Shown piece by piece: positions 36,174 to 50,124 of a stretch of DNA of 64,000 nucleotides. The notes under the pieces were generated by a model that searched no databases, had not been told where the DNA came from, and was given only the letters and a program-made list of their open reading frames with translations. Numbering within the stretch: position 1 is the first letter of the stretch; each line of letters starts with the position of its first letter. Made by a program: the position numbers and the translations under genes. Source of the stretch: Tenrec ecaudatus. Taxonomy: Eukaryota > Chordata > Mammalia > Afrosoricida > Tenrecidae. Location of the stretch: assembly GCF_050624435.1 (NCBI RefSeq), contig NC_134531.1, forward strand, positions 251,362,812-251,426,811, in the 5' to 3' direction.

Positions 36174-36815
36174 TGTGTTAGTTTGGGTACTTTAGAGAAA
36201 CAAATCCACAGAAACACATATGTGTAAGAGAGAGTTTTATATAAAGAGGAAGTGCACATCAAAAAAAATCCAAACCCAGTGTTTCCCAAGCCCACAAGTC
36301 CAACATTATCCCAATGTCCATTACCAATCCACAAAGTCCTTATCCAGCTCACAAAACAGACTAAATGATGCCGACTGCAGGAGGAAAGCTGAGTAAGTGA
36401 GTATGAAACATTTCAGCAGCACTGGCAGGGGTCTCCCCACGCTGCTACGGCACCCAAAGCTGCATCAGCATAGGCTCTTGTGGCTTCTCCTTGGGGATAT
36501 CTTGCAGGAAGTGAGCCTTGCCAGCTGAAGCAGGGAACTGGCTAAGGCAGCTGCACCCTGGTCCAACCATCACAAAGCAAGAGACCCCAGAACTCAAAAG
36601 GCGAGACTCACTGAACCATTTATCCCTCCACCCTTCAATTAACCCCACATATGTTTATCGGCCAGGTTGGCACAATAAGCTAACTACCTCAGCCCTTCAA
36701 TTAACACCACATGTGTTTATCTATCGGCCAGGTTGGCACAATAAACTACCTCTGCCCTTCAATTAACCCCACATGTGTTTATTGGCCAGGTTGGCACAAT
36801 AAATTAACTATCTCA
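36174..36815 (-). mobile_element. ERVL/MLT2-like solo LTR, perfect 5-bp target duplication, 62-bp triplication
   Basis: Plus-strand ends are TGTGTTAGTTTGGGTACTTT and 'ttaactatctca'. GATGG flanks both ends exactly (36169-36173, 36816-36820). The terminal segment at the 5' end of the LTR (plus-strand right side) occurs three times in tandem with a 62-bp period: 36631, 36693 and 36755, each starting 'cccttcaattaac' and containing 'ggccaggttggcacaata'. In other copies this segment is single. It has no coding capacity. Repeats in the U3 region of an LTR can act as enhancer units, but that is only a possibility here. Confidence 0.88.
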
Positions 36816-36820
36816 GATGG

Positions 36821-39477
36821 AGAAGATGAAATTTCCATGAAATAAAAATTACCCAAAGTCTTGTAGGATGGTATACATTGGAAATCAACAACTATAAGTT
36901 GTCTCTGAAATAGTCAAGTGCAACATTGGAATTGATCATTTCTATTTTGGTCAAGCACCAAGTAAGATAGTTAGTTGGCTTACATTTAGATTGTGTTTAA
37001 AAATGCGTTTTAAGAATATGTATATTGTACAAAATTAGATCTAGTGAAGATAGTTCTGGAACTAGACTAGTTGAGGGAATTGTAGACTCATAAAATGTTC
37101 ATACTATTATCCAGTGCAAGAGTTGATTAAATTAACAAGTTTGCCTTTTGGTTGTTTAACTTGATTCAGCGTCTAAAGCGTAGTGTATATGGAGTTAAGT
37201 TAGCATAAAGTAAATGTTCGACTTTATCATTTCACCAATAAGACAGACAGAATTATCATCAACAATTTAAAAGGGAATAAAACTATCTTTGTTGATGTTT
37301 GTTTTTTGCTGTTGACATCCAATCACAAAATATATGTCTGTCGGCATATATTAAATTAATATATAACAGCTTAAAATCAGAAGTAGCTCCTCTAATACTT
37401 ATCTGATCAGTTTCCCCTCTTGTAGCAGTCTTCAAACATGCCAAACTACTCTCCTCAGTTGTTCCAAAGAGCAATACCCTCCCCCTCCCCATGTTGACCT
37501 CATCTTATCAGAAATGAACTAAGCATTGTCACCTTGGTGAAATCCAAGTAGTTTCTGTGATTATCATTGCACTTAATACATAACTTCAAATTTTGTTATA
37601 TTTGCTTTCACATCTGTTTCTCTAATTAGACCATCTCTATAAGAATAATGTTTGTAAAATCTCTTTACCTGCCTTGCAGTAACTTGGACTCAGTAGCCAC
37701 TCCAAATATGATATTCAACAAATAAGAAATCCACTGCTATTTATTCGCAGATTAAAATCCAAAATAAGAATAAAACAAACTGATCAGGGTGAGTAATACA
37801 AGCTTAACCACCATTCACTCTCAGTTTGTACTCACCTCTTCATCTTATTACATGCACTTGCCTCAAGTGCGAGCCTACCAGTAGTATTCTCATTGGGTGA
37901 GGTGTTTTAAAAGACTGATGCTTTCCAGGAACATTCTCTGAGGATTTTTTGCTACAAAAACATAACAAACACTGAACCGGATGTGGCTTTGCCAGGGACC
38001 TGGCAGTCAATTCCTTATCAGTTGAAACCACACTCTTTAATTTACAATCCAATGAGAAGTTAATTCCCTATTCAAATCAGCAGGGAATCTGAAGTGGTGA
38101 GAGAAGTTTTTTTTTTCACATCCAAGATATCATGAAGCTATGTTTTTGAAATTACTGAGTTTTAGACATAAAACGTTGTGTGATGAAAGGAAGATATCTC
38201 CCCCAGTCTTAGTCTTCATCTCCTGAAATTCCCTATTAATAAGAGAAGGATCATTTCGTTGATGTGCCAGAGGTAACTTGGTGTTTTCTCAGGTATTCCT
38301 ATAAACAGTTCAAACTGCATGCCCTTTTTTATTCACTTGAGTTGTCTTTTTAATAAATATTGCTAAAACAAGATCATGCATAGAATTAGTATTGAAAGAA
38401 TATATTTGCACTGTAAAAATTTCTAGTTGAAAGATGTCAATTTCTCATTCAACATTTAAAGGAAAACAATAAGATTAACAAAATGTTAGGGTGTCCTCAG
38501 GACTCCTGGCATCAGTTTAATTTTTGGAGTTAGACCCAGAGTTTTGTGCTTCAGATCAATGTTGTCTCTTTTAAAAGATGGTGAAAGGGTAAGATTTAAA
38601 TAAATACCAATAATTTAATATGACAAAAGATTATTAAAAATCATTTTGGACCATAGATTAGAAATGATACCCATTCTCTTCAGGGATCATTGATAGAGTT
38701 CATTGACATTTGAAATACTATCAGTGTCTAGCCGAGGAAAATAGCTACCAGATGCAGAGTGATGTAGGTTAAATAGATGGATCCAGTTATGAAGTCCAGA
38801 TCTTCAAATGTTCTGGAGCATATTATCAGTTTCTAAGTCTTTTTCATTATTCAATCATTTATCATAGAGGAAGACATAAAGCAAAATGACCAAGATAAAA
38901 AATAAATAAAAGTCATATTTTATGATTTTTTAACCAGGAAATAAATATAATTTAAAATACTCCAAATGTCTTTGCATGTTGTGGTCATGTGGAAACTCTC
39001 TACCATAGGATCTTAAAAACCTAGACTATATGGCTAATGATTATTATTTAGGGCTATGAATTTGTTTTTTCCCTCGAGTTAGGGAAATTTAAAGTTGCCA
39101 AATGATTCCAAAATTAGTAATTGTATAGCAATTGCCTTATAGACAAATAATGCTGTTGATTATGTTCTTAACAGCTGGCTTCACCACATAAAAAGTGACC
39201 AGAGGATATAATTCATGCCTGAAAAATTTAGATATAAAATATTAAATGTAGTAATTTATTTTAGAAGTATGTGTAAACTAGACATTCATTTTCATCATCA
39301 GTGGAAATTTCTTTTTATCCTGCTCCAGGCTGAAGAAATAATGATGATTAAAAATCTTCTGTCTCTCATCTTGCGCTTTCCCCCCATCTCAAATTCTTCG
39401 TGCTAGTCCAGAATTTCCAGAAGTTTGAATTACAGAAATCTATCAGGGTCCAAGAATAATGAAAAAGAATTTTAAAA
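36821..39477. other. Long unclassified AT-rich stretch
   Basis: The longest part of the window (2.6 kb) without a recognisable transposable element. No coding frame over 75 codons looks real. The segment could hold old, worn repeats or unique intergenic DNA. Confidence 0.45.
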
Positions 39478-39589
39478 GACTAAAAAAGAATTGATGCCTT
39501 TGAACTATTGTGTTAATAAAGAATATTGAATATTCCATGGATGGCCCAAAGAATGAACAAATCTGTTTTGAAAGAAGTACAGCTTCTTG
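39478..39589 (+). repeat. RTE LINE 3' fragment, left part, split by R3
   Basis: 'aattgatgcctttgaactat', 'gaatattccatggatggccc', 'gaatgaacaaatctgttttg' and 'aaagaagtacag' match the RTE C-terminal region. The next RTE words ('aatgctctttagaagtc') lie beyond the R3 insertion, at 40704. Confidence 0.8.
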
Positions 39590-40703
39590 GGGAAATAGTA
39601 GGCAAAGGGCATTTATAGAGGTCTAAATACAGGCATGTACATATGTAAATATAGTTATATATAATTATAGGGAAATATGTCTATGTACATATATTTATAT
39701 GTTAAGTATCAAAGTAGCATATGGACATTGGGCCTCTACTCAAGTACTATCTCAATGCAAGAAAACTTTATTCTACTAACATGGCATTCTGTGATGCTCA
39801 CCATCCAGACACAATTGTTGAAGACAAAATGGTGTAGAGCCAATGTGGTGAAGAAAGCTGATGGGGCTCGGCTATCAAAAGATGTAGCATCTGGGTCTTA
39901 AAGACTTGAAGACAAACAAGCAGTCATCTAGCTGAGAAGCAACCAAGTCCACATAGAACAAGCACACCATCCTGTGTGATCAGGAGGTGTCAATGGGATC
40001 AGTTATCAGGCATCAAAGATGCAGAACAAAAATTCATATCAATGTGAATGAGGGGGAGTGCAGAGTGGAGACCCAAAAACCCATCTGTAGACAATTGGAC
40101 ATCTCCTTACAGCGGGTCAGAAGGAAGAGACAGGTCAGTCAGGGTTCAGTATAGCACATATAATTTTCAATATAAAACATACAACTTTCCTCTAGTTCTG
40201 TAATGCTTATACACACACACACACACACCACTATCATGATCCCAATTCTACCTTACAAATATGGCTAGGTCAGAGCATGCACATGGGTACAAATCAGAGC
40301 TGGAAACACAGGGAATCCAGCACAGACAAACTCCTCAAGACCAAGAATGAGAGTGCGATATCAGGAGGGGAAGGGGAAGGTGTGGGAAGAAAGGGGGAAC
40401 CAATCACAATGATCTACATATAACCCCCTCCCTGGGGGCTGGACAAGAGAAAACTGGGTGAAAGGAGATATCAGTCAGTGTAAGACATGAAAAAAATAAT
40501 AATTTATAAATTATCAAGGGTTCACAAGGGAGGGAGGATGGGAGAGGGAGGGGAAAATGAAGATGATACCAGGGGCTCTAGAAAGAAATTTTTTTGAAAA
40601 TGATGATGGCAAAAATGTACAGTTATGCTTGACACAATTGGATGCATGAATGTATTATGATAGAGCCGTATGAGCCTCCACTAAAATATATATTTTTAAA
40701 AAG
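39590..40703 (+). mobile_element. R3 repeat, single-module copy inside an RTE
   Basis: Starts 'aaatagtaggcaaagggcat' and ends 'tatgagcctccactaaaata' plus a T/A-rich tail. It has one module copy ('aatgtggtgaagaaagctga' at about 39842), an (AC)n run at 40211-40228 and the G/A-only tract at 40531-40556. Continuation of RTE sequence on both sides places it as a later insertion. I cannot fix a target-site duplication. Confidence 0.85.
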
Positions 40704-40889
40704 AATGCTCTTTAGAAGTCTGTTAAATCAGACTACCTAAAATATTTAATGTGGGGGGAAAGGATTACTTTTATCTATGGATTCACCTGAAGAGCAAAAC
40801 TTCAAAAAATTGAAAAATTTCATGGGAGGTTAATTTGGGTTCATTATAAAGAAGTGTATAATAATCTAAAAACAAAACAAAAACCCACT
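40704..40889. other. RTE remnant then unclassified DNA
   Basis: The first 20 bases continue the RTE C-terminal region interrupted by the R3 copy; the rest is unclassified. Confidence 0.5.
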
Positions 40890-41035
40890 GCCATTGAATA
40901 GATTCAAACTCATAGTGAACTTATATGATGCAGAACTGCCTAATAATGTTTCCAATGCTTAATCTTCATGGAAGCATACTACTACATCTTTTTTCCCCAC
41001 CCTTTTGCCACCAGTGAAAAATCGTGGACTGTTGT
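40890..41035 (-). repeat. AfroSINE
   Basis: Plus-strand landmarks 'actgccattgaatagattca', 'aactcatagtgaacttatat', 'gcagaactgcctaataatg' and 'cttcatggaagcatactact' are the reverse complement of AfroSINE. Confidence 0.75.
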
Positions 41036-42034
41036 GCAAGAGAGTGAGCTTCCTACTCTTCAAAGCTGAATCCGAATGATGGTCTCTACTAGATTCTTAA
41101 GATGGATTCTTGCTTTGAATGGAGTCTACACTACATGCTCCATTGATAAAGAATTGTGTTATACTGAATGTTTAGGCGGCAAGTGTGATTGGCATGAAGT
41201 CCCAGCAATCCTCTGTTTTTATTGTACAACTTCATGGATGTGTGAAAAATGCATATCAGATTGTGTTCTCCCAAATCCACTTCACACCCCATTAAAACCC
41301 TTCAATACCTTCTCATTTTTCTTATGGAAAATTTTAAATGCACTCCCCAGTCCACATAGAACTTGATTAACTCATTTCCTCAACTTAACAAATGTTCATA
41401 AAGCGTTTAACACAGAGACACCCATGTGACACATACTTCTATTAATTCTTAAGTACAAGTATCACTTCCTTAGACAAACACTCCTTTATCCCCGATTAGT
41501 TTGAATTTTTTATTTCATTTGTATAGTATTTGCCACTCTTACTTCAGTATTTTAATATCCATTGACCCTGCTGGATTATAATATACCTGGTGGTGATTAC
41601 ATTATTTGCCTAGTTTACCCCTGTACATCTAATGCTTATAACAGTGACTTATCATGCTAGATAGTCAACAAATGACTTTGAAAGAATTACTGGATTTTGT
41701 TGGGACAACAGGTCCAAAGATGAAAGGGGTGGGGGACCAAATTATAGACACTTCCACTTATTCCTTCTCTATTATTCTAATCATAAGTAGCTATTCCTAG
41801 CAGTGATTCCTATAGATCAAATAAGAAGAAAAGCTTGAAAACTCATTTTTGTGCATGGATCCAAAATCGTTGTTCAAGATGATTGAGTCAGGGAATCAAA
41901 TTATAAAGTGCACTGGGTATATCTGCAGGTCGAGACTTGCTTGAAGTGCTGAAGACTAAGGATGTTGCTGTGAGAGCTTAGATGTGATTGACCGAAGTCA
42001 TGGCATTTTCACTTACTTTCTTTACATATGAAAC
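41036..42034. other. Unclassified DNA with possible L2 relics
   Basis: 41255-41345 ('ccattaaaacccttcaatac') and about 41570-41695 ('gcctagtttacccctgtaca', 'agatagtcaacaaatgactt') resemble the body and 3' end of an L2 on the plus strand. No gene is recognised; the 96-codon frame at 41076-41366 has a Cys-rich stretch but overlaps the L2-like text and matches nothing I know. Confidence 0.45.
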
Positions 42035-42250
42035 AAGGCAGACCAAAGAGGAATGGATACATTAGAATTATGATGTGGGTAAAGAATACTGAAAGTACCA
42101 TGCACTGCTAGAGCTAAACAAACCCATTTTAGAAAAATTACAGTCAGAGTGCTGCGTGGAAGTGAGGATGGCAAGACTTTATCTCAAATACTTTGGACAT
42201 GTTTTCAGGAGAAACAATCCCTGGAAAAGGTCTCCGGATTTGGTAAAGTG
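42035..42250 (+). repeat. RTE LINE 3' fragment
   Basis: 'agaccaaagaggaatggata', 'gaaagtaccatgcactgcta', 'gtcagagtgctgcgtggaag', 'atactttggacatgttttca' and 'gaaacaatccctggaaaagg' match the RTE C-terminal region. It runs into a (TC)n microsatellite. Confidence 0.82.
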
Positions 42251-42280
42251 GTCTCTCTCTCTCTCTCTCTCTCTCTCTCC
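42251..42280. repeat. (TC)n microsatellite
   Basis: A pure TC dinucleotide run between the RTE fragment and an AfroSINE fragment. Confidence 0.95.
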
Positions 42281-42356
42281 CATCAATTCAATTCTGACAC
42301 ATAGTGACTGTATAGTACATAGCAGAACTGCCATTGTGTTTTCTAAGACTTTAACA
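42281..42356 (-). repeat. AfroSINE tail fragment
   Basis: 'catcaattcaattctgacac', 'atagtgactgtatagtacat' and 'gcagaactgccattgtgttt' are the reverse complement of the AfroSINE tail. The fragment stops abruptly at the SPIN left terminus, so SPIN inserted into this SINE. Confidence 0.7.
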
Positions 42357-42554
42357 TAGTGGTTCCCAACCATCCTAATGCTGCAACCCTTTAATACAGT
42401 AATTTAGGTTTTGGTGAATGCCAACCATAAAATTATTTTTGTTTCTACTTCATAACTATAATTTTGCTACTACTATGGATCACAATGTAATTATCTGATA
42501 GGCAGGATGTTTTTTCATGGTTACAAGCTGAACTTAATTAAAGCATAGTGATTA

Positions 42555-43468
42555 CCTTATATACTAGAGTATAAGCTGACTTAAAATATGTACTTTCAAT
42601 CACTGAAGACAGAGTGGTTACATGAGCAAATGTGGTGAAGAAAGCTGATGGTGCCCAGCTATCAAAAGATATAGCATCTGGGATTTGAAGGCAAACAAGC
42701 AGCCATCTAGCTTGGAAGCAACAAAGCTCACATGGAAGAGGCACACCAGCCTGTGTGATCACAGATGTCAAAAGATCAGGTATCAGGCATCAGAGAATTA
42801 AAAAAAAACATATCATTGTGAATGAGGGGGAGTGCGGAGTGGAGACCCAAAGCCCATCTGTAGAAACTGGACATCCCTTACTGAAGGGTCACAGGGAGGA
42901 GGCAAGCCAGTCAGGTTGCAGGGTAGCAACAATGAAACATATAACTTTCCTCTAGTTCTTAACTGCTTCCTCTCCCCGCCACTATCATGATCCCAATTCT
43001 ACCTTACAAATCTGGCTAGACCCGAGGATGTACATAAGTACAGATAGCAACTGGAAACACAGGAAATGCAAGACAGATGACTCCTTCAGGACCAGTGGTG
43101 AGAGTGGTGATACATGGAGGGGAGAGAATGTGGGGTATAAAGAGGGAACTGATTACAAGAATCTACATTTAGCTTCCTCCTTGGGAGAGGGACAGCAGAG
43201 AAGAGGGCAGGGGGAGACATCAAACAGTGTAACATATGACAAAATAATAATAATTTATGAATGGTGAAGGGTTCATGAGTTAGGGGGGAGTGGGGAGGGA
43301 GGGGGAAAATGAGCAGCAGATATTAAGGGCTCAAGTAGAAGGCAAATGTTGTAACAATGATAATGGCAACAATGTATGGATTATGATAAGAATTGTACGA
43401 GCCACCAATAAAATGATTTTTTTTAAGTTTACTGAAAAAAAACTCGGCTTATACACTAATATATCTAG
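42555..43468. mobile_element. MITE inside SPIN, itself split by an R3 fragment
   Basis: The left half (42555-42596, 'ccttatatactagagtataa') and right half (43425-43468, 'ggcttatacactaatatatc') carry the same inverted ends as the MITE at 21192-21305. SPIN text reads 'gtgat' TA before it and TA 'atcacaaaac' after it, so the duplicated target is TA (42553-42554, 43469-43470). Removing the MITE restores an uninterrupted SPIN consensus word. Confidence 0.78.
42597..43424 (+). mobile_element. R3 repeat, 5'-truncated, inside the MITE
   Basis: Starts 'aatcactgaagacagagtgg' and ends 'cgagccaccaataaaatgat' plus a T-rich stretch. It includes one module copy, and the G/A-only tract at 43283-43308. It is the innermost and so the youngest layer of the nest. 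Confidence 0.87.
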
Positions 43469-43630
43469 TAATCACAAAACAATATGTAATGATAAATTGT
43501 AAAATATATATTTCTATTTACACATAAATGAAGTTTTGTCTTGAAGCTTGGTATAGCATGGGTAGCAGTCTTAATATAACAACAGTTAACTAAATTGCTA
43601 TTTTGCAACATTATTTGTAAAAAGCCAATG

Positions 43631-45325
43631 TCAGTGTGAAGGTTGAGAAAGCTTCTTTCTCACCAGATCAGAAATTCTCCGGGCAGTCTTTGCAAGAGTA
43701 CAATGAAGATCATCTTCCACACCAAGTCTACTTCTGTATTTAGACTTGATAACCAACAAGCTGGAAAACCCTGTTCCATAAAGATATGTTGTTGGAAATG
43801 GAAGAAGAAGGAGCAACACAGTTTCAGAACGGGATATGACTGCAAACACTTGATCCAGAATTTTGTAACTGGCATTGTAGAGAAATCAGTTCTTGTTGCA
43901 TCACTGTTACTAAGCTCAATGCATACCTTTTGTGCTGTCTCAGGAACATCTACTCTAACTCTGAATGGGCTTCTGGCAAGTGTAAATAGGGTGTCAGGTA
44001 GACTGAGAAAGTATGATGACATTTCATCTGCAAGTATATGCAAGTGTTCTCTCACAGAGGTTATAATCATAATCCTTTTGTCTGGTTCAATGTCATGTTC
44101 CTCAAAGAAAGCAGATAAGGTAGGCAACATGTAAATTTTATTTTCATCCAATTTTTTTTTTGCCAAAGCTGAAGTTTCATTTGGAATGATCAGATATTTT
44201 CAGACAAATCCAGGCATGTTGCATTTGGTCCTTGCATTGATAAATTTAACTCACTCAAGATGACAAAGATGTCAACCAAGTAAGCTATTTTCTGTAGCCC
44301 ACTTTAACGCTGAAAAGTGCTTCAAACTGCAGTCTTGCTTTCTGACTAAAAAATGTTTTGAGTTCATCACAAAGCTCAAAAGCATGTTTTAAAACTTTTC
44401 CTCTCAACAACCATCTCACTTCAGTGTGAAATAGCAGAGCATTATTTAGCGCATCCAACTTGTTGCACAGTTGTATAAACAGTTGACTGTTTAAAGTGCT
44501 CACCTTTACAGAATTGACAGAACTTATCACGATTTGCATTACTTCTTGTAACTCTTGTGGCAGTGTCTTCGTTGCTAATCTTTGCTGATGAATCATACAG
44601 TGCGTTCCAATGACTTTTGGTGATTTATTCTGTACTAAACGCTGAAATCCAGAATGACATCCTAGCATAACTGGAGCACCGTGTGTGCAAACACCACAAA
44701 CCTTTCCCCAAGAGACCTTGTGCTCTTTCAGAAATGAACCAACTGTGTCAAACACATGATGTGCAATAGTCATTTCAAGAAGTTTGCAAAAAGGAAACTC
44801 ATCTTTAAAGTCGCCGTCATTAATATATCTCATGTAAACCAGTAACTGTGAACAGTTTGTAAAGTCTGTAGATTTATCAAGCTGGATGCTAAATATTGGA
44901 TGCGGACCAGATTTAATTTCCTGGATTACCTGATCAAGAATATCAGCAGACATGTTATCTATTTTCTGCAGACAGTGTTATTTGATAAGAAAATTGCACT
45001 CCATTTCATAACAAATTTGTCTCTGATCATAAGTTGAGCAATGTCTTTCACCACTGGCAATAGTAAATCCTCATGGTATGAAGTTTCATAGCTCTGGGGA
45101 TTCTGAGTGCCACCAAATATGAAGCTTCAATGACTGCTATGCTTTGTTTGTGGTACTTGCCACCAGTGTCAAGTCTGATTTTCTTGAGTCCCTCAGCTTT
45201 GCTTCTAAAATAGTTGGTATCCTTGTCAGCAAAGCTCAGATGCTTGCTATCAAAATGGCATTTTAGTTTGTTCAGATGCATAGAATCGGCTGGTAAAACT
45301 TCACAACAACTGACACCTTACAGTT
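43631..45325 (-). pseudogene. hAT transposase (Buster/ZBED5-like, SPIN type), disrupted
   Basis: Read on the minus strand, the order is: an N-terminal BED-type zinc finger (about 45325-45230; CCEVLPADSM then LKCHFDSKH), a linker ending EASYLVALRIPRAMK, a catalytic core (frame 44285-44953; QLDKSTDFTNCSQL, VCTHGAPVMLGCHSGF, THCMIHQQRLATKTLP, HTEVRWLLRGKVLKHAFEL), and a C-terminal hATC dimerisation region (FPTTYL..GFSSLLVIKSKYRSRL, ending SQPSH then TGA at 43631-43633). The span is about 560 codons, close to what I recall for full SPIN transposases (a little over 570 residues). Reading frame changes between 45048 and 44953, again before 44166 and again near 43850; a TAA sits just upstream of the finger, and the first metal-binding Cys of the finger is not evident. 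The enzyme is therefore dead. A domesticated ZBED gene is less likely because SPIN terminal sequence adjoins it. Confidence 0.88.
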
Positions 45326-45375
45326 TCTCAATTCTTGCTGCAACTATTGAGGTAAAACCATACTGTAAAAAAAAA

Positions 45376-48349
<2,974 letters not shown>

Positions 48350-49331
48350 TAATTTTTTTAAAAGTAATTTTTTAGAGATCTGAAATTGATGATGAGGAGG
48401 GTGCTTAATGGTGCTTGGGGCTTGACCAAGAGCACTGTATCAGAGAAGACATACTGAGAGCCGAAAGAGAGTGAATATGATAGTGTGATAGGAGGAAGGT
48501 GGAAGGAAATAGAGGAAAGAAACAGGAGGCCAAAACTATTTATAGGGTTATAGCTATAATGTACATATGTAAATATATTAATTTATAATGAAAAGGATAG
48601 AGGCCAATGTACATATAGTTATATGGTAAGTATTAAGAAAGCAGACAGACTTTGGGCCACTACTCAAGGTCTCCCTTAACAGAAGAACACTTTGCTCTAA
48701 AAACCTGGCACTCTGATACTCACCTTCCCAACGTGATCACTAAAGACAAAATGGGTGCATAAGCAAATGTAGTGAAGAGTTCAGAGGTTGCCCAGATATT
48801 AAAAAATATAGCATCTGGGGTCTTAAAGGCTTGAAGTCAAACAAGCGGCCATCTAGCAGGGAAGCCAAAAGGCCACATGGTAGAAGCATGACAGCCTGTG
48901 TGATCATGAGGGGTCAATGGGAACAGGAATCTGGTATGAAAAGATCCAAATAACTATATCCATGCAAAAGAGAGGGGTTGGTGTCATGAGGGTAGGGGAT
49001 GGTCCGGGAGGGGGAAGGGTGAGAAAGGGAGAGCCCATCACAAAACTGTATATATAGCCCCCCCAATGGGGATGAATAACAGAAATGTGGGTGAAGGAAG
49101 AAAACAGACAGTGTAACATACTAAAAAACAATAGCAATATATAATTGATCAAGGATACATGAGGTTGGGAGAGGTTGGGAGGGAGGGGGAAAAAGAGGAG
49201 CTTATACCAAGGGCTCAAGTAGATAATGTTTTGGAAATGATGATGGCAACATATGTACAGATATGCTGATACAATTGATTTATGGAGTGTTTTAAGAGCT
49301 GTAGGAGCCCCATTAAAATGAATTTTAAAAA
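48350..49331 (+). mobile_element. R3 repeat, 5'-truncated, adjacent copy
   Basis: Recognisable from 'gatctgaaattgatgatgag' (48376) through 'gcagacagactttgggccac', one module copy ('aatgtagtgaagagttcaga'), 'gtagaagcatgacagcctgt' and the G/A-only tract (49168-49196) to 'aggagccccattaaaatga' plus A-tail. A middle section is deleted (the text jumps near 48965 from the module to the 'catgagggtaggggatgg' region). It directly follows the previous R3 copy, with 'aaagtaatttttt' repeated at the junction. Confidence 0.8.
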
Positions 49332-50033
49332 GCCATTTTTTATATAAATCATTATGTATTTTTTAAAGAATTAATATTAAAAAGACTAGCCTTTTTGATA
49401 AACTGGTATATACTTGTCCATTTAAAAACCCAAAGGCATAATCCTCATTGTGACAGTCATATTGCTTAGCAGCATACTCTGGAAAGATGACTCATACATG
49501 TGATTTATTAAGAAAGTTCTTCAAAGAAAAACTGATGAGGAAATAGAGCAAAGAAAAAAAGAATAAGCCATACCCAAGAGCTTTTAAACAGAAAGTCTGT
49601 CACAAAGCGGACCCCACCTCCCATTGAGCCAATCTAAGGGCTGATATCTCCTAGACAATTCCAACGCCCTGTACTTGTGGACAGAGTGGCTCCAGTCATA
49701 AAGGGGAAGACCCAGAAGCAGGGTTTGGAGTAAGTTTTTGGGAGCACAGAGTAGAGTAGCTAGGGGATGGACATACAAAGGGATCTGGGAATGGGAGGAT
49801 CTAAGGAGAGAACTGACACTGTTTTAGTTGGGATGTCAACATTTTCTCTAATATTGTGCTTGAGAAACCCTACAGATGACATGTGTACATCAACCAGTGA
49901 ACCACTCAAAATCTTACTACAAAAGAGAGATCTCATATTTAATTTTACAAAGAGAAATGCCATCGTTGGTTTATTAGGCAATCTTTGTGTGCATAATGAT
50001 TTTTTTTCTTGAAACTAGAGGGGCTATTCTATA
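49332..50033. other. Unclassified DNA
   Basis: Nothing recognised; overlapping short frames on both strands only. Confidence 0.4.
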
Positions 50034-50124
50034 AGGTGAAGTCTGTGGGTGACAGAAAGTGGTAAGAGTTCAGCTACAAACTGAAAAGTTTATGGTTTGA
50101 ATCTACCTCAAGAATCCTTGGCAG
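50034..50124 (+). repeat. AfroSINE, left part, split by an R3 insertion
   Basis: 'gtgggtgacagaaagtggta', 'agagttcagctacaaactga' and 'ttatggtttgaatctacctc' are the AfroSINE head. The SINE resumes at 52398 after the R3 insertion. Confidence 0.7.

Larger units (their letters stand above)
42357..45375 (-). mobile_element. SPIN-type hAT DNA transposon, autonomous relic, right end lost
   Basis: The left terminus 'tagtggttcccaaccatcct' and the next 190 bases ('gcaaccctttaatacagtaa', 'caaccataaaattatttttg', 'acttcataactataattttg', 'gcaggatgttttttcatggt', 'aattaaagcatagtgatta') follow the SPIN consensus closely; 'atcacaaaacaatatgtaat' resumes it at 43471. Inside lies a hAT transposase relic (43631-45325, minus strand). 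SPIN elements are known to have spread horizontally among tetrapods, including the tenrec lineage. The matching right terminus (which should contain a 'gaccc..ggttgagaacc' phrase) is missing: an R3 copy begins at about 45376. A MITE, itself holding an R3 fragment, interrupts the left arm. Confidence 0.85.

Noticed and set aside
41076..41366. A 96-codon plus-strand frame with clustered cysteines
   Set aside because: The cysteine spacing fits no zinc-binding motif I know, and the 3' part overlaps L2-like sequence.
43643..44134. A 163-codon plus-strand frame
   Set aside because: Antisense of the hAT transposase, whose minus-strand frames carry the recognisable domains.
43631..45325. A domesticated ZBED5-like host gene
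   Set aside because: The frame is broken several times and SPIN terminal sequence adjoins it, so a dead transposon is the simpler reading.
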